Shown: positions 26,773 through 40,085, numbered from the stretch's first letter. The stretch is 64,000 nucleotides of DNA from an uncultured Pelagibacteraceae bacterium (GCA_902569405.1 CACFTX010000001.1:248001-312000); one strand, 5' to 3'. Notes: a model not told the origin generated them from the letters alone. Numbers and translations are program-made.

Positions 26773-26797
26773 TTGCTGATTTTTTTTTAATCAGCAA
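26773..26797 (+). other. Hairpin between rplL and rpoB (attenuator or processing site)
   Basis: A perfect 9-bp stem, TTGCTGATT (26773-26781) and AATCAGCAA (26789-26797), around a T7 loop. The T-run is in the loop and not after the stem, so it does not look like a standard intrinsic terminator. In E. coli the same gap holds an attenuator and an RNase III site; a similar role is inferred. Confidence 0.6.
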
Positions 26798-26807
26798 GAT
26801 TGTATAG

Positions 26808-29800
26808 ATGCAACTATCTTTTACTGGTAAAAAAAACATTAGAAAAAACTTTGGCAAACTTAAAGAAAGTTTGTCTATACCTAACTTGATCGAAGTTCAA
26901 AAAAATTCATACAATCAGCTAACATCTTATAAAGCAAACTCTCCTGATCAATTAACAAAAGGTTTTGATAGAGTTTTTAAAAGTATATTTCCAATAGAAG
27001 ACTTAAATGATAAAGCTACTTTGGAGTACTTATCTTATAGACTTGAAAAACCAAAATTTGATACTGAAGAATGTATTCAAAGAGGATTAACATACTCATC
27101 CGCATTAAAATGCACCTTAAGACTTGTTGTTTATGATATAAACCAAGAAACAAATACTAAAGATATATTGTCAGCAAAGGAACAAGAAGTTTATATGGGA
27201 GAAGTTCCAATGATGACTAATAGTGGTACCTTTATAACTAATGGAGTTCAAAGAGTAGTAGTAAATCAAATGCATAGAAGTCCTGGTGTATTTTTTGATC
27301 ATGATAAAGGTAAATCTCATGCGAGTGGAAAATTACTTTTTAATTGCAGAGTAATTCCAAACAGAGGTTCATGGATAGACTTTGAATACGATGTTAAAGA
27401 TTTTTTATATTTTAGAATTGATAGAAAAAAGAAAATTTTAGCATCAACATTGTTATTAGCATTAGGTTATTCTAAAAATGATATAGTAAATGAATTTTAT
27501 GATAAAGAAACTTTCATATTTGATGAAAAATTAAATAAATGGAAAACAAAATTTAATCCAGAAAATTACAAAACCAAAAATTTTTCTGAAGAAGTTGTTG
27601 ATGCTAAAACAGGAAAGACAATAATTAAACTTGGCGAAAAAGTAAATTTTTTATCTGCAAAAAAACTTTCAAATGATGGATTGAAAGAGATATTTGTTTC
27701 AAATCAATCTCTTTATGGAAAATTTCTTCATAAAAATATTAAAACTGGTGAAGAAAATTTTGGCATTGGTACTGAAATTAATGAAACTATTTTATCTAAA
27801 ATTATAGAGGCAAAAATTTTTTCAATAGAAATATCTACTACTAACTCAATAAACAAAGGATCCTATTTATTACAAACTATTTTTAATGATAAAAATGAAA
27901 CTAAAAATGATGCTATAACTGAAATTTATAAAGTTTTAAGACCTGGGGAACCGCCAACAATTGAAATTGCAACTCAGATATTTAATAATCTTTTTTTTAG
28001 CTCCGATAGGTATGACCTTTCTGATGTTGGAAGAGTAAAAATGAATTCCAGATTAAATTTGCAATGTTCAGATAAAATTACAATTCTAAGAAATGATGAT
28101 TTGATCGCTATTATCAAAAAAATGCTTGATATACGTGATGGCAAAGATGAAGTAGACGATATTGATCACTTAGGTAATAGAAGAGTTAGGTCTGTTGGTG
28201 AGTTGGTAGAAAACCAAGCACGCATTGGCGTTTATAGAATGGAAAGAGCTATCAAAGAAAAAATGACCACTTTAGATGTAGAATCGTCAATGCCACAAGA
28301 TTTAATTAATGCAAAACCTTTAACAATTTCTTTAAAAGATTTTTTTGCAACCTCTCAACTTTCTCAATTTATGGATCAAACTAACCCTTTATCTGAAATT
28401 ACTCATAAACGAAGAGTTTCAGCATTAGGACCTGGTGGTTTAACAAGAGAAAGAGCTGGCTTTGAGGTGCGTGACGTTCATCCAACTCACTACGGTAGAA
28501 TCTGTCCTATTGAAACACCCGAAGGTCCAAATATTGGTTTAATTAATAGTCTTTCTACATACGCGAAAATTAACAAGTACGGTTTTATTGAGAGTCCATA
28601 TAAAAGAGTACAGAAAGGTATTGTAGAAGATAAAATAGAATATCTATCAGCAATGGAAGAGACCAAATATACAATTGCTCAAGCTAATTCAAAAGTTGAT
28701 AAAAACGGCAAAATAACCGAAGATCTTGTTTCTTGCAGAAAAAATTTAAATTTTGTTTTATCAAAACCTGAAAACATTGACTACATAGACGTATCACCTA
28801 AACAACTTGTTTCAGTTGCTGCTTCTTTAATACCATTTCTTGAAAATGATGATGCGAATAGAGCTCTTATGGGATCTAACATGATGAGGCAAGCGGTTCC
28901 TTTACTAAAACCTGAATCACCACTAGTTGGAACTGGCATCGAAAGTGATGTTGCTTTAGATTCTGGAGTAACAATAGTTGCAAAAAGGGATGGAGTTGTT
29001 GATAAAATTGACGGAAAAAGAATAGTTATTAAGGCAACAAGCGAGTCTGATTTTACAAAATCAGGTGTAGACATTTACAATTTACAGAAATTCAAAAGGT
29101 CAAATCAAAATACATGTATAAACCAAAAACCTTTAGTTAGAGTTGGTGACAAAGTAAATTCTGGCGACATAATAGCAGATGGACCATCAACTAAATTAGG
29201 CGAATTAGGATTAGGAAAAAATGTTACCGTAGCATTTATGCCATGGCAAGGTTATAATTTTGAAGATTCTATTTTAATATCTGAAAGATGCGTAACTGAT
29301 GATGTTTTTACTTCGATTCACATAGAGGAATACGAAGTAATGGCTCGAGATACTAAACTTGGTGAAGAAGATATCACGCGCGATATACCAAATGTTAATG
29401 AAGAGTCACTGAAAAATTTAGATGAGTCAGGAATCGTTTATATAGGAGCAGAGGTTAAAGCTGGTGATATATTAGTTGGAAAAGTAACACCAAAAGGTGA
29501 CACTGCATCAGGACCTGAAGAGAAATTGCTTCGGTCAATTTTTGGTGAAAAAGCCATAGATGTTACTGACACATCATTAAAGATGCCGAGCGGAAGCAGT
29601 GGAATAATTGTTGATGTTAGAGTATTTAACAGACATGGTATAGAAAAAGATGAAAGATCTATAACTATAGAAAGAGCCGAAATTGAAGTGGTTCAACAAG
29701 ACAAAATTGTTGAAGAAGAAATTTTAGAAAGAAGTATTAAGCAAAGAGCAAGCCAAATTTTGTCAGGTTCCACTATTAGTAAAAAAATAAAAAATATCGA

Positions 29801-30890
29801 TGCCGGAGAAAAAATAAATCCTGAAAAAATTGAAAATTTAAATATTAATGAAATATTTAAGATTTTAGTAAGTGATAATAAAAAAATTGAGGCTCTTACA
29901 CAGCTAAAAGATCAGTATAATAAAGCAAATTTAGATATACAAGAAAGATTTGAAGATAAGGTTTTAAAAATTAGACAGGGAGATGATTTACTTCCAAGTG
30001 TTATGAAAATGGTCAAAGTTTTTGTTGCAATTAAAAGAAGATTGAGACCTGGTGACAAAATGTCAGGAAGACATGGCAACAAAGGTGTTGTGAGTAAAAT
30101 TGTTCCTGTTGAAGATATGCCGTATAGAGAAAATGGAACCCCGGTAGACATAGTATTAAATCCCCTTGGCGTTCCAAGTCGAATGAATGTTGGTCAGATA
30201 TTAGAAACACATTTGGGATGGGCGTGCAAAGAATTTGGTGAAAATATGAAAAAATTAATTCAAGAAAATCAAAAAAAAATAGAAAAAACTGAAAAAATTT
30301 CTAATTTTCTTAAATCAGTATACGGAAAGGAAATTTTTGAAGAAAATTTAGACAAACTAAATAAAACTGAATTTAAAGATCTATGTGAAAATCTCCAAAA
30401 TGGCATACCAATTGCAACACCAGTGTTTGATGGGGCTAAAGAAAAAGATGTAACTGATATGCTTAAACTTGGAAATTTACCAGCCACTGGACAAACTTAT
30501 TTGTGGGATGGAAGAACAGGTGAAAAATTTGATAGACCGGTAACTGTAGGAATAATCTATATGTTAAAATTACATCACTTAGTAGAGGATAAAATTCATG
30601 CTAGATCAACCGGTCCATATAGTTTGGTGACACAGCAGCCATTGGGCGGCAAGGCACAACTCGGAGGTCAAAGATTTGGTGAAATGGAAGTATGGGCTTT
30701 AGAAGCTTATGGTGCTTCATATTCATTGCAAGAAATATTAACAGTTAAATCGGATGATGTTGCTGGAAGAGTAAAAGTTTATGAAACTATAGTTAAGGGT
30801 GAGGAAAATTTTGAATCAGGAATACCAGAATCATTTAACGTTTTAGTTAAAGAAATAAAATCACTAGCACTAAATGTTGAGCTAAACTAA
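26808..30890 (+). CDS. rpoB: DNA-directed RNA polymerase subunit beta
   Basis: 1360 aa, normal for an alphaproteobacterium. The rifampicin pocket begins with SQLSQFMDQ (516-524) followed by [13 protein letters not shown], with no recognisable resistance substitution. Later motifs include [20 protein letters not shown], and [13 protein letters not shown]. It follows the rplL hairpin by 10 bp and is two bases before rpoC. Confidence 0.99.
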   Translation: MQLSFTGKKNIRKNFGKLKESLSIPNLIEVQKNSYNQLTSYKANSPDQLTKGFDRVFKSIFPIEDLNDKATLEYLSYRLEKPKFDTEECIQRGLTYSSALKCTLRLVVYDINQETNTKDILSAKEQEVYMGEVPMMTNSGTFITNGVQRVVVNQMHRSPGVFFDHDKGKSHASGKLLFNCRVIPNRGSWIDFEYDVKDFLYFRIDRKKKILASTLLLALGYSKNDIVNEFYDKETFIFDEKLNKWKTKFNPENYKTKNFSEEVVDAKTGKTIIKLGEKVNFLSAKKLSNDGLKEIFVSNQSLYGKFLHKNIKTGEENFGIGTEINETILSKIIEAKIFSIEISTTNSINKGSYLLQTIFNDKNETKNDAITEIYKVLRPGEPPTIEIATQIFNNLFFSSDRYDLSDVGRVKMNSRLNLQCSDKITILRNDDLIAIIKKMLDIRDGKDEVDDIDHLGNRRVRSVGELVENQARIGVYRMERAIKEKMTTLDVESSMPQDLINAKPLTISLKDFFATSQLSQFMDQTNPLSEITHKRRVSALGPGGLTRERAGFEVRDVHPTHYGRICPIETPEGPNIGLINSLSTYAKINKYGFIESPYKRVQKGIVEDKIEYLSAMEETKYTIAQANSKVDKNGKITEDLVSCRKNLNFVLSKPENIDYIDVSPKQLVSVAASLIPFLENDDANRALMGSNMMRQAVPLLKPESPLVGTGIESDVALDSGVTIVAKRDGVVDKIDGKRIVIKATSESDFTKSGVDIYNLQKFKRSNQNTCINQKPLVRVGDKVNSGDIIADGPSTKLGELGLGKNVTVAFMPWQGYNFEDSILISERCVTDDVFTSIHIEEYEVMARDTKLGEEDITRDIPNVNEESLKNLDESGIVYIGAEVKAGDILVGKVTPKGDTASGPEEKLLRSIFGEKAIDVTDTSLKMPSGSSGIIVDVRVFNRHGIEKDERSITIERAEIEVVQQDKIVEEEILERSIKQRASQILSGSTISKKIKNIDAGEKINPEKIENLNINEIFKILVSDNKKIEALTQLKDQYNKANLDIQERFEDKVLKIRQGDDLLPSVMKMVKVFVAIKRRLRPGDKMSGRHGNKGVVSKIVPVEDMPYRENGTPVDIVLNPLGVPSRMNVGQILETHLGWACKEFGENMKKLIQENQKKIEKTEKISNFLKSVYGKEIFEENLDKLNKTEFKDLCENLQNGIPIATPVFDGAKEKDVTDMLKLGNLPATGQTYLWDGRTGEKFDRPVTVGIIYMLKLHHLVEDKIHARSTGPYSLVTQQPLGGKAQLGGQRFGEMEVWALEAYGASYSLQEILTVKSDDVAGRVKVYETIVKGEENFESGIPESFNVLVKEIKSLALNVELN

Positions 30891-30892
30891 TT

Positions 30893-33800
30893 ATGAAAAA
30901 AGAATTAACAGATTTATTTAAGAATAGTGAAATTTCAGATGCACAAAATTTCAATAGCATAAAGATAACTCTAGCGAGCCCTGAGAAAATTAAATCTTGG
31001 ACTTATGGAGAAATTAAAAAACCCGAAACAATAAACTATAGAACATTTAGACCAGAAAAAGATGGTTTATTTTGTGCAAGAATATTTGGTCCAATTAAAG
31101 ATTATGAATGTTTGTGTGGAAAATATAAAAGAATGAAATTTAGAGGAATCATTTGTGAAAAATGTGGAGTTGAAATTACAAAATCAAATGTAAGAAGAGA
31201 AAGAATGGGACACATTAATTTAGCAACACCCGTGGCTCATATTTGGTTTTTAAAATCATTGCCAAGTAGAATTTCGTTAGCAATAGACATGAAGCTAAAA
31301 GAAGTAGAAAGAGTTTTATATTTTGAGAACTTTATTGTAATTGAACCTGGTTTAACTGGTCTAAAAAAGAACCAACTTTTAAGTGAAGATGAGTTAAATA
31401 AATACCAGGAAGATTATGGAGAAGAATCATTTACAGCAGGTATTGGCGCTGAAGCTATCTTGGAAATTTTAAAATCTTTAGACCTAGAATCTGAAAGAGC
31501 ATCTTTAATCAAAAATATAAATGAAACTAAATCTAAGGTTTCGGAAGAAAGATCTGTTAAAAGATTAAAATTAATAGAATCATTTATGGAAACAGGTCAA
31601 AAACCTGAATGGATGATATTGACAATTGTTCCTGTTATTCCTCCAGAATTAAGACCTCTTGTTCCACTGGATGGAGGAAGATTTGCTACGTCTGATTTAA
31701 ATGATCTTTATAGAAGAGTAATAAATCGAAATAATCGTTTAAAGAGATTAATGGATTTAAAGGCTCCAGACATAATAATTAGAAATGAGAAAAGAATGCT
31801 CCAAGAATCTGTTGATGCTTTATTTGATAATGGAAGAAGAGGAAGAGTAATAACTGGTACTGGAAAAAGACCTCTTAAATCTTTAGCCGAAATGTTAAAA
31901 GGTAAACAGGGAAGGTTTAGACAAAACTTATTAGGGAAAAGAGTTGATTATTCAGGTAGATCAGTCATTGTAGTTGGTCCAGACTTAAAATTACATGAAT
32001 GTGGTTTGCCAAAAAAAATGGCATTAGAATTATTTAAACCTTTTTTATATGCACGTTTAAATAAACTTGGATTGGCGTCAACAATTAAACAAGCAAAAAA
32101 ATTAGTTGAAAAAGAAACAAATGCTGTGTGGGATGCATTAGAATTAATTGTTAGAGAACATCCTGTTATATTAAATAGAGCGCCAACTCTTCATAGATTA
32201 GGTGTTCAAGCATTTGAACCAAAATTAATTGAAGGAAATGCAATAGAATTACACCCATTAACCTGTGCAGCATTTAATGCAGATTTTGATGGAGACCAAA
32301 TGGCGGTTCATATTCCTTTAAGTTTGGAAGCGCAGTTAGAAGCTAGAGTTTTAATGATGTCCACCAACAATATTTTAAGCCCTTCTAACGGAAAACCTAT
32401 AATTGTGCCTAGTCAAGATATGATATTAGGAATTTATTATTTATCACAGTCGCCATATGAAAAAGCTAAAATTGAAGGATATTTTGTTAATAATTCAGAA
32501 ATTGAACATGCGTTAGAAACAGGACAAATCAAAGTACATTCAAAAATTATATCTAGATTTGAAACAGTAGATGAAAATGGCAATAAAAAAATTGAAAAAT
32601 ATACTACTACCGTAGGAAGATTTTTATTAGCCAATTTATTACCGAAAGATAATAATATTAAATTTTCTTTAATAGACAGACTGTTACCTAAAAAAATTGT
32701 TTCTGAAGTTATAGATATTGTCTTTCGATTTTGTGGACAAAAGAAAACAGTTATTTTTTGTGATAAACTAAAAGATTTAGGTTTTAAACATGCATTTAGA
32801 GCAGGTATATCTTTTGGAAAGGATGATTTAGTAATACCAGTTAATAAAGACAAATTAATTAACGAAACAAAAAAACTTATTGCAGATTACGAAAATCAGT
32901 ATTCCGAAGGCTTAATAACTAGAGGAGAAAAATATAATAAAGTAGTCGATGCATGGTCAAAATGTACAGATAAAGTTGCTGGTGAAATGATGAAGGGAAT
33001 TTCAGCTACTGAAACAACTGAAGAAGGATTGAAAATCAACTCAGTATTTATGATGGCTGATAGTGGAGCCAGAGGTTCTGCGGCTCAAATGAAACAATTA
33101 GCAGGAATGAGAGGTTTAATTGCAAAACCATCTGGGGAAATTATAGAGACTCCAATTACTTCAAATTTTAAAGAAGGATTAACTGCTTTAGAGTATTTTA
33201 ATTCTACACACGGTGCTAGAAAAGGTTTAGCTGACACAGCTTTAAAAACTGCAAATTCTGGTTATTTAACAAGGAGACTTTGTGATGTTGCACAAGATTT
33301 AACTATTACTAAAGAAAACTGTGACAACCCAGGAAATATCAAACTTTCTGAAATTATAGAAGGTGGTAATGTAATTGTGAGCTTATCCGAAAGAGCCTTA
33401 GGAAGAATATCAGCAAAAGATATTAAAAATCCAGTAACCGGCGATATAATAATAAAGAAAAATGAAATGATTGATGAGGCTGCATGTGAAAATATTGATA
33501 CTGCTGGAGTTAAAATAATCAATGTATATTCTGTAATGACATGTGGTTTAAAAGAAGGTGTTTGTGCAAGATGTTATGGCAGAGACTTATCAAGAGGTAA
33601 AATTGTACACGTTGGTGAAGCTATTGGAATGATATCAGCTCAATCAATTGGTGAACCAGGTACACAACTTACAATGAGAACTTTTCACATTGGAGGAACC
33701 GCATCTATTAAGCAAGATTCACAAATCATTACCAAAACAGATGGAATACTAAAAATAATAAATACAAATCTTATTGAAGACTCAAAAAAGAATCTAGTTG

Positions 33801-35056
33801 TAATGGGAAGAAACACTCAACTTTCAATAGAAGATGACAAAGGAATGCAAGTAGCAATTTATAAAGTTCCATATGGTTCAAAATTATTCTATCAAAACGA
33901 AGATAAAGTTAAAAAAAATTCAAAAATTTGTGAATGGGACCCATACACTACTCCAGTTATTGCTGAAAAAAGCGGTATAGCTGGTTATGTGGATTTAATT
34001 GATGGTGTGTCATTACAAGAAACAGTAGATGATGCAACTGGCATCTCATCTAAGTCCGTTATAGATTGGAGATCACAATCTAAAAATTCTGATTTAAAAC
34101 CTAGAATAACATTAAGAGATGAAAAGGGTAATGTTATTAAAAAAGCTGATGACAATGAAGCAAGATATTATTTAGTTCCTGATTCAATTTTATCAGTTAA
34201 AGATGGTCAAAAAATATTCGCAGGTGATGTTATTGCAAGACTTCCAAAAGAAACTTCAAAAACTAAAGATATAACTGGAGGATTACCTAGAGTAGCAGAA
34301 TTATTTGAAGCAAGAAAAGCTAAAGATAGTGCAATCATCGCAGAAAATGATGGAAAAGTTTTATTTGGAAAAGAAGTTAGAGGCAAACAAAGAGTATCAA
34401 TAGAGTCTGAAAATGGAGAATCTTCAAATTATTTAATACCAAAAGGAAAACATATAAATTTTAACCAAGGTGAAAAAATAAAAAAAGGAGAATATTTATT
34501 AGATGGCCAACCATTGCCCCATGACATTTTAAGAATATTAGGCATTGAGGAGTTAACTGAATATTTTGTAAATCAAGTTCAAGAGGTTTACCGACTACAA
34601 GGAGTTGTGATTAATGATAAACATATAGAAACTATTTTAAGACAAATGTTGAAAAAAATTGAAGTTAAGGAAACAGGAGACTCATCTTTATTACCAGGTG
34701 AAATAATTGATAAAAACAAATTTGAAGCAATGAACGAAAAATTAAAATCTGAAAAGAAAAAGCTAGCAACTGGCGAAAGAGTGCTAATGGGAATAACAAA
34801 AGCTTCTCTTCAAACCGAGTCATTTATATCTGCAGCTTCATTCCAAGAAACCACCAGAGTATTAACTGATGCTGCTATAAAAGGAAAAGTTGATAATCTT
34901 CATGGTTTAAAAGAAAATGTTATTGTTGGAAGACTTGTACCCGCAGGTACAGGTTCTATAAAGAGTGATTGGAACAAAAAAGCTTTAGATGATGATAAAA
35001 AATTCCTTGAAGACCAAGAAAAAATAGAACCATTGGAAAACCAAGTAAATCAATAA
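30893..35056 (+). CDS. rpoC: DNA-directed RNA polymerase subunit beta-prime
   Basis: 1387 aa. The catalytic magnesium motif NADFDGD is at 462-468. The N-terminal zinc site lies in [10 protein letters not shown]...CEKCG, and the second zinc cluster includes [10 protein letters not shown]. The bridge/trigger region [11 protein letters not shown] is present. No terminator follows: the sequence passes directly into the 157-bp gap before rpsL. Confidence 0.99.
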   Translation: MKKELTDLFKNSEISDAQNFNSIKITLASPEKIKSWTYGEIKKPETINYRTFRPEKDGLFCARIFGPIKDYECLCGKYKRMKFRGIICEKCGVEITKSNVRRERMGHINLATPVAHIWFLKSLPSRISLAIDMKLKEVERVLYFENFIVIEPGLTGLKKNQLLSEDELNKYQEDYGEESFTAGIGAEAILEILKSLDLESERASLIKNINETKSKVSEERSVKRLKLIESFMETGQKPEWMILTIVPVIPPELRPLVPLDGGRFATSDLNDLYRRVINRNNRLKRLMDLKAPDIIIRNEKRMLQESVDALFDNGRRGRVITGTGKRPLKSLAEMLKGKQGRFRQNLLGKRVDYSGRSVIVVGPDLKLHECGLPKKMALELFKPFLYARLNKLGLASTIKQAKKLVEKETNAVWDALELIVREHPVILNRAPTLHRLGVQAFEPKLIEGNAIELHPLTCAAFNADFDGDQMAVHIPLSLEAQLEARVLMMSTNNILSPSNGKPIIVPSQDMILGIYYLSQSPYEKAKIEGYFVNNSEIEHALETGQIKVHSKIISRFETVDENGNKKIEKYTTTVGRFLLANLLPKDNNIKFSLIDRLLPKKIVSEVIDIVFRFCGQKKTVIFCDKLKDLGFKHAFRAGISFGKDDLVIPVNKDKLINETKKLIADYENQYSEGLITRGEKYNKVVDAWSKCTDKVAGEMMKGISATETTEEGLKINSVFMMADSGARGSAAQMKQLAGMRGLIAKPSGEIIETPITSNFKEGLTALEYFNSTHGARKGLADTALKTANSGYLTRRLCDVAQDLTITKENCDNPGNIKLSEIIEGGNVIVSLSERALGRISAKDIKNPVTGDIIIKKNEMIDEAACENIDTAGVKIINVYSVMTCGLKEGVCARCYGRDLSRGKIVHVGEAIGMISAQSIGEPGTQLTMRTFHIGGTASIKQDSQIITKTDGILKIINTNLIEDSKKNLVVMGRNTQLSIEDDKGMQVAIYKVPYGSKLFYQNEDKVKKNSKICEWDPYTTPVIAEKSGIAGYVDLIDGVSLQETVDDATGISSKSVIDWRSQSKNSDLKPRITLRDEKGNVIKKADDNEARYYLVPDSILSVKDGQKIFAGDVIARLPKETSKTKDITGGLPRVAELFEARKAKDSAIIAENDGKVLFGKEVRGKQRVSIESENGESSNYLIPKGKHINFNQGEKIKKGEYLLDGQPLPHDILRILGIEELTEYFVNQVQEVYRLQGVVINDKHIETILRQMLKKIEVKETGDSSLLPGEIIDKNKFEAMNEKLKSEKKKLATGERVLMGITKASLQTESFISAASFQETTRVLTDAAIKGKVDNLHGLKENVIVGRLVPAGTGSIKSDWNKKALDDDKKFLEDQEKIEPLENQVNQ

Positions 35057-35085
35057 AAAAAAGCCCTTTAGACTTGTATTTTAAT

Positions 35086-35113
35086 TTGACAAAGTGAAAT
35101 TGTGTAGTATTTT
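35086..35113 (+). promoter_or_regulatory. Candidate promoter for the str/S10/spc gene run
   Basis: TTGACA (35086-35091, perfect consensus), 16-bp spacer, TATTTT (35108-35113). It sits in the 157-bp gap after rpoC, the only spacer over 15 bp between rpoC and adk. The -10 element is imperfect. Confidence 0.55.
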
Positions 35114-35135
35114 GGCGATATTTTTGGTTGGAATG

Positions 35136-35151
35136 TAGCACTTTAGTGCTA
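35136..35151 (+). promoter_or_regulatory. Hairpin in the rpsL leader
   Basis: TAGCAC (35136-35141), loop TTTA, GTGCTA (35146-35151): a perfect 6-bp stem about 62 bases before rpsL and just downstream of the candidate promoter. It may be part of a ribosomal-protein-binding leader. No T-run follows, which argues against a terminator. Confidence 0.4.
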
Positions 35152-35213
35152 AACGCTGCCATACATGATCATACAGCTATTTTCATCAAAAATATAATTA
35201 ATTTATAAAAATT

Positions 35214-35585
35214 ATGCCAACGATAAACCAATTGTTAAGAAAAAAAAGAATTAAAGTTAAGTCTAGAGATAAAGTTCCGGCTTTAGAAAAATCACCTCAA
35301 AAAAGAGGCGTGTGTGTTAAAGTATATACAACAACTCCAAAAAAACCAAATTCAGCTTTAAGGAAAGTTGCTAGAGTAAGACTATCTAACGGACATGAAG
35401 TTACTTCATATATACCAGGAGAAGGTCACAATCTACAAGAACATTCAGTTGTTTTAATAAGAGGTGGTCGTGTAAAAGACTTACCTGGAGTAAGGTATCA
35501 TATTTTAAGGGGTAATTTAGATACACAAGGAGTTACAGCAAGAAAACAGCAACGTTCTAAATATGGTGCAAAAAAAGGTAAATAA
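35214..35585 (+). CDS. rpsL: 30S ribosomal protein S12
   Basis: 123 aa decoding-centre protein. [15 protein letters not shown] carries the lysine that determines streptomycin sensitivity, in its wild-type form. First gene of the long str-S10-spc run; the gap upstream holds a candidate promoter and a hairpin. Confidence 0.98.
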   Translation: MPTINQLLRKKRIKVKSRDKVPALEKSPQKRGVCVKVYTTTPKKPNSALRKVARVRLSNGHEVTSYIPGEGHNLQEHSVVLIRGGRVKDLPGVRYHILRGNLDTQGVTARKQQRSKYGAKKGK

Positions 35586-35587
35586 AA

Positions 35588-36058
35588 ATGTCTAGAAAAA
35601 AAAAAGCTCCTAAAAAAATTCAAATAATTGATCCATTATACAAGTCAGCGATTATTCCCAAATTAATTAATTCAATAATGTATGATGGAAAAAAAACAAT
35701 AGCTGAAAAAATTATATACGATGCAATTGGTAAAATAAAATCTAAGGTTAAAGAAGAACCTATAAATGTATTTAATGAAGCTATAAATAATATTAAGCCA
35801 ACTGTAGAAGTTAGGTCAAGACGTGTTGGTGGAGCAACATATCAGGTACCAGTAGAAGTTAAAGCTAAAAGATCCCAAGCTCTAGCATTAAGATGGTTAA
35901 TTGATGCCTCAAGAAAAAGAAAAGACAAGAAAATGGCTGACAAAATATTTAATGAAATTTTTGATGCCTATCAAAACAAAGGTTCGGCTATTAAAAAAAA
36001 GGAAGATACACATAAAATGGCAGACTCTAACAAAGCTTTTGCACATTTTAGATGGTAA
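35588..36058 (+). CDS. rpsG: 30S ribosomal protein S7
   Basis: 156 aa, nucleates assembly of the 30S head and contacts the E-site tRNA. VRSRRVGGATYQVPVEV is the conserved signature. Two bases after rpsL, six before fusA. Confidence 0.98.
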   Translation: MSRKKKAPKKIQIIDPLYKSAIIPKLINSIMYDGKKTIAEKIIYDAIGKIKSKVKEEPINVFNEAINNIKPTVEVRSRRVGGATYQVPVEVKAKRSQALALRWLIDASRKRKDKKMADKIFNEIFDAYQNKGSAIKKKEDTHKMADSNKAFAHFRW

Positions 36059-36064
36059 AAAATT

Positions 36065-38140
36065 ATGCCTAGAACTCATACATTAGATAAATACAGAAAT
36101 ATTGGCATTATGGCACATATAGATGCAGGAAAAACTACAACAACTGAAAGAATTTTATACTACACAGGTAAAAGCCATAAAATTGGTGAGGTGCATGATG
36201 GTGCTGCAACCATGGATTGGATGGAACAAGAGCAAGAAAGAGGAATTACAATAACATCTGCTGCAACAACATGTTTTTGGCGTGAGCATCGAATTAATAT
36301 TATAGACACGCCTGGACACGTTGACTTTACAATTGAAGTTGAAAGATCTTTAAAAGTTTTGGATGGAGCAGTAGCTGTCTTCGATGGTGTAGCTGGCGTT
36401 GAACCTCAATCAGAAACTGTTTGGAGACAGGCAGACAAATATAAGGTTCCAAGAATATGTTTTGTGAATAAATTGGACAGAACTGGCGCAGATTTCTTTA
36501 GATGTGTTGATATGATTAAGGAAAGATTGGGTGCAAAACCTTTAGTTATGCAAATTCCAATTGGCATTGAATCTTCTCTTCAAGGAGTGGTTGATTTAAT
36601 AAAAATGAAAGCAATTGTTTGGAAGAATGAAGATCTTGGTGCTGCTTGGGAAGAAAAAAATATTCCAGATGATTTAAAAAAAATTTGTGAAAAATATCGA
36701 CAAGAATTAGTTGAAACTGCAGTTGAACAAGATGAAAAACTTATGGAAGCTTATCTAAATGGAGATCAAATTAAAAATGAAGATTTAATAAAATGTGTAA
36801 GAAAAGGCTGTTTGAATTTTGATTTTGTGCCAGTTTTAACTGGTTCGGCATTTAAAAATAAAGGGGTACAACCTTTATTAGATGCTGTTGTTGATTATCT
36901 ACCTAGTCCAAAAGACATTAACTCCATAAAAGGAACTAAGCCAGGATCAGATGAGGTAGTTGAAATGAAATTTGACGACGGAGCGCCTTTTTCAGCATTA
37001 GCATTTAAGGTAGCGAACGATCCATTTGTAGGATCTTTAACATTTATTAGAATTTATTCAGGAACAGTTAAATCTGGAACTGGAATTTACAATACATCAA
37101 GAGACAAAGAAGAAAGAGTTGGAAGAATGTTGTTAATGCACGCTAACTCAAGAGAAGACATAAAAGAAGCTAACACTGGTGATATAGTCGCTTTAGCTGG
37201 TTTAAAATATACTGTAACAGGACATACATTAGCAAATGAAGAAACACCAGTTTTACTTGAGCCAATGGAATTCCCTGATCCTGTAATTGAAATTGCAGTA
37301 GAGCCAAAAACAAAAGGTGATCAAGAAAAAATGGGAGAAGCTTTAGGAAGGTTAGCAAAAGAGGATCCGTCATTTAGAGTTACTTCAGATGAAGAGTCTG
37401 GACAAACAATTATTAAAGGCATGGGTGAACTTCATTTAGATATAATTGTTGATAGAATGAAAAGAGAATTTAAAGTAGAAGCAAATGTTGGCGCACCACA
37501 AGTTGCTTACCGCGAAACAATATTAAATTCAGCTGAATTTGACTATACACACAAAAAACAAAGTGGAGGCGCTGGTCAATTTGCTAGAGTAAAATTATCT
37601 GTTGAACCATTGGAGCCCGGTAAAGGTAGAGAAGTTGAAAGTAAAATTAAGGGAGGTGCTATACCAAAAGAATTTATTCCAGGTGTAGAAAAAGGTATCG
37701 AAACAATTTCAGACGGTGGTATATTAGCCGGTTTTCCTATTATAGACTATAAAGTAACAATCCTTGATGGTCTTCATCACGATGTAGATTCAAGTGTTTT
37801 AGCATTTGAATTAGCTTCGAGACAATGTTTTAAAGAAGCATGCACAAAAGGAACTTTAAAGCTTCTAGAGCCAATTATGAGAGTTGAAGTAGTAACACCA
37901 GAAGATTACATGGGTGATGTAATAGGTGACCTAAATAGTAGAAGAGGGCAGATTAATACTCAAGAACAAAGAGGTAACGCAACAGTAATAACAGCAATGG
38001 TTCCATTAGCTAACATGTTCGGATATATAAATAACTTAAGATCTATGTCACAAGGTAGAGCACAATACTCAATGTTTTTTGATCATTATGATAAAGTTCC
38101 ACAAAATGTTCAAGATGAAGTAACAAAAAAGACAGGTTAA
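36065..38140 (+). CDS. fusA: Elongation factor G
   Basis: Translocation GTPase, 691 aa. P-loop AHIDAGKT (17-24), DTPGHVDFT (G3), NKLD (G4), and domain IV beginning around VAYRETIL. All five domains appear intact. The usual alphaproteobacterial tuf copy after fusA is absent; rpsJ starts on the very next base after the stop. Confidence 0.99.
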   Translation: MPRTHTLDKYRNIGIMAHIDAGKTTTTERILYYTGKSHKIGEVHDGAATMDWMEQEQERGITITSAATTCFWREHRINIIDTPGHVDFTIEVERSLKVLDGAVAVFDGVAGVEPQSETVWRQADKYKVPRICFVNKLDRTGADFFRCVDMIKERLGAKPLVMQIPIGIESSLQGVVDLIKMKAIVWKNEDLGAAWEEKNIPDDLKKICEKYRQELVETAVEQDEKLMEAYLNGDQIKNEDLIKCVRKGCLNFDFVPVLTGSAFKNKGVQPLLDAVVDYLPSPKDINSIKGTKPGSDEVVEMKFDDGAPFSALAFKVANDPFVGSLTFIRIYSGTVKSGTGIYNTSRDKEERVGRMLLMHANSREDIKEANTGDIVALAGLKYTVTGHTLANEETPVLLEPMEFPDPVIEIAVEPKTKGDQEKMGEALGRLAKEDPSFRVTSDEESGQTIIKGMGELHLDIIVDRMKREFKVEANVGAPQVAYRETILNSAEFDYTHKKQSGGAGQFARVKLSVEPLEPGKGREVESKIKGGAIPKEFIPGVEKGIETISDGGILAGFPIIDYKVTILDGLHHDVDSSVLAFELASRQCFKEACTKGTLKLLEPIMRVEVVTPEDYMGDVIGDLNSRRGQINTQEQRGNATVITAMVPLANMFGYINNLRSMSQGRAQYSMFFDHYDKVPQNVQDEVTKKTG

Positions 38141-38449
38141 ATGGAAAAGCAAAATATAAGAATTAAATTAAGAGCGTATGACAATAAAATTCTAGATCAG
38201 TCGACAGAAGAAATTGTTAATACTGTTAAAAGAACAGGTGCAAATATAAAAGGGCCAATACCTCTACCTACAAGAATTGAAAAATATACAGTTTTGAGAT
38301 CGCCACATATAGACAAAAAGAGTAGAGAACAGTTTGAAACTAGAACACATAAAAGATTAATAGATATAATTGAACCAACACCACAAACAGTCGAAGCTTT
38401 AATGAAATTGGATTTAGCATCAGGGGTGGATGTGGAAATTAAAATATAA
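38141..38449 (+). CDS. rpsJ: 30S ribosomal protein S10
   Basis: 102 aa; also the NusE transcription factor. [16 protein letters not shown] and the exposed loop [20 protein letters not shown] are standard. It directly abuts fusA with zero spacing, so the S10-operon leader that carries L4 autoregulation in E. coli is missing. Confidence 0.98.
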   Translation: MEKQNIRIKLRAYDNKILDQSTEEIVNTVKRTGANIKGPIPLPTRIEKYTVLRSPHIDKKSREQFETRTHKRLIDIIEPTPQTVEALMKLDLASGVDVEIKI

Positions 38450-38451
38450 CT

Positions 38452-39162
38452 ATGACAGAAATAGCATTAATAGGTAAAAAAATTGGAATGACACGTGAAT
38501 TCTACAAATCGGGTCAATCAATACCTGTAACTGTAGTTAAAATGGAAAAAGCTAGAGTGATTCAAGTAATTCAAAAAGAAAAAAGAGGCTATGATGCGGT
38601 ACAATTAGGATATGGAAAAGTAAAAAATTCAAAATTAACAAAATCAATGAAAGGTTTTTATTCAAAAAAAAACACAGAACCAAAAAAAGCACTAAAGGAA
38701 TTTAGAGTAAAAAATACAGAAAATTATAAAGAAGGTAACGAATTTGGTTTAGAAATATTTAAAGAAGTAAAGTTTGTAGATATTAAGTCAAAAACAATCG
38801 GTAAGGGATTTGCAGGAGCCATGAAAAGACATAATTTTAGCGGTCTTAGAGCTACACATGGTGTTTCGGTATCACATAGATCACATGGATCAACCGGACA
38901 AAGACAAGATCCGGGTAAGGTTTTTAAAGGAAAAAAAATGGCAGGGCATATGGGTGACAAACTTAGAACCATGCAAAATATTGAAATTGTTAAATCTGAT
39001 ATTGAAAACAGTTTATTATATTTAAAAGGTTCAATACCAGGATCCAAAAATTCAGAAGTTTTAGTAAAAAAAGCTGTTAAAAACCTTAAAAAACTTACAA
39101 TTTTAGAAAAAATCGCAGCTGCTGAAAAAGCAAAAAAAATTCCAGAAAAAAAGAAAAAATAA
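38452..39162 (+). CDS. rplC: 50S ribosomal protein L3
   Basis: 236 aa. The conserved loop reaching the peptidyl-transferase centre ([20 protein letters not shown]) is present, including the Gln that PrmB methylates in other bacteria. The C-terminus carries an extra lysine/alanine tail ([15 protein letters not shown]) of about 20 residues. Confidence 0.98.
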   Translation: MTEIALIGKKIGMTREFYKSGQSIPVTVVKMEKARVIQVIQKEKRGYDAVQLGYGKVKNSKLTKSMKGFYSKKNTEPKKALKEFRVKNTENYKEGNEFGLEIFKEVKFVDIKSKTIGKGFAGAMKRHNFSGLRATHGVSVSHRSHGSTGQRQDPGKVFKGKKMAGHMGDKLRTMQNIEIVKSDIENSLLYLKGSIPGSKNSEVLVKKAVKNLKKLTILEKIAAAEKAKKIPEKKKK

Positions 39163-39163
39163 T

Positions 39164-39787
39164 ATGAAAATAGAAAAACTAAATTTAAATGGCAAAAAAG
39201 ATTCAATTGAAGTAATGGATAGAATTTTTTCAGGCAAAATTAATAAAATCTTAGTTAGCAAAGTATTATACAAAACAAATGTAAACTACAAAAAGAGACG
39301 TGCTAAAACCAAACAACAGAATGAAATAAAGGGATCAACTTCAAAAATTTATGCTCAAAAAGGAACTGGTAATGCTAGACATGCTAGTAGAAAAGCTCCA
39401 ATATTTGTTGGTGGTGGTATTGCCCATGGACCCAAAGGAACACTTGCTTACAAAAAAATAAAATTAAACAAAAGCGAAAAAAAGTTGAGCATAGCTTCAT
39501 TAATAACAGAAAAGAATAAATTAAAGAATTTACTAATATTCAGTGATTTCACAGATGAAATAAAAAAAACAAAAGAAATGAACAAAATAATCAATAAGTT
39601 TGAAATTGCTAATTCACTAATTGTTTTAGATAAAAAATCAAAAGATAAAATATTTAAATCAGCAAGAAATATTCCAAATATAAAAGTTACAGATGTAAAT
39701 CATTTTAGTGCTTTTGATATTGTTAAATTTGAAAAAGTTGTGTTTACAGAAAGTTCAGTTAAAGAGTTAGAAAAGAGATATTCATAG
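39164..39787 (+). CDS. rplD: 50S ribosomal protein L4
   Basis: 207 aa. The extended loop that lines the exit tunnel (KGTGNARHASRKAPIFVGGG) is intact. One base after rplC. Confidence 0.97.
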   Translation: MKIEKLNLNGKKDSIEVMDRIFSGKINKILVSKVLYKTNVNYKKRRAKTKQQNEIKGSTSKIYAQKGTGNARHASRKAPIFVGGGIAHGPKGTLAYKKIKLNKSEKKLSIASLITEKNKLKNLLIFSDFTDEIKKTKEMNKIINKFEIANSLIVLDKKSKDKIFKSARNIPNIKVTDVNHFSAFDIVKFEKVVFTESSVKELEKRYS

Positions 39788-39789
39788 AT

Positions 39790-40083
39790 ATGACTAAAAT
39801 TCATTTATACGACAAAATTTTTTCACCAATTATTACAGAAAAATCAACTAATTTATCTGAACAAGGAAAAATAGTTTTCAAAGTCCCAAATAAAGCAAAT
39901 AAAAAAAATCTTAAAAAAAATATTGAAAAAATATTTAAAGTAAACGTAACTAAAATTAATATTATTAACAAACAAAGCAGAAAAAAATTAACTAGAGGTC
40001 GAAAAGTTAACGTTCAAGGTTACAAAAAGGCAATTATAACATTAAAAAAAGGTCAAAGTATTGACTTAACAACAGGCATTTAA
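39790..40083 (+). CDS. rplW: 50S ribosomal protein L23
   Basis: 97 aa; docking site for trigger factor and SRP at the tunnel exit. SPIITEKSTNL starts the conserved fold, and the central extension NIINKQSRKKLTRGRK is basic. Two bases on either side to its neighbours. Confidence 0.97.
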   Translation: MTKIHLYDKIFSPIITEKSTNLSEQGKIVFKVPNKANKKNLKKNIEKIFKVNVTKINIINKQSRKKLTRGRKVNVQGYKKAIITLKKGQSIDLTTGI

Positions 40084-40085
40084 AA

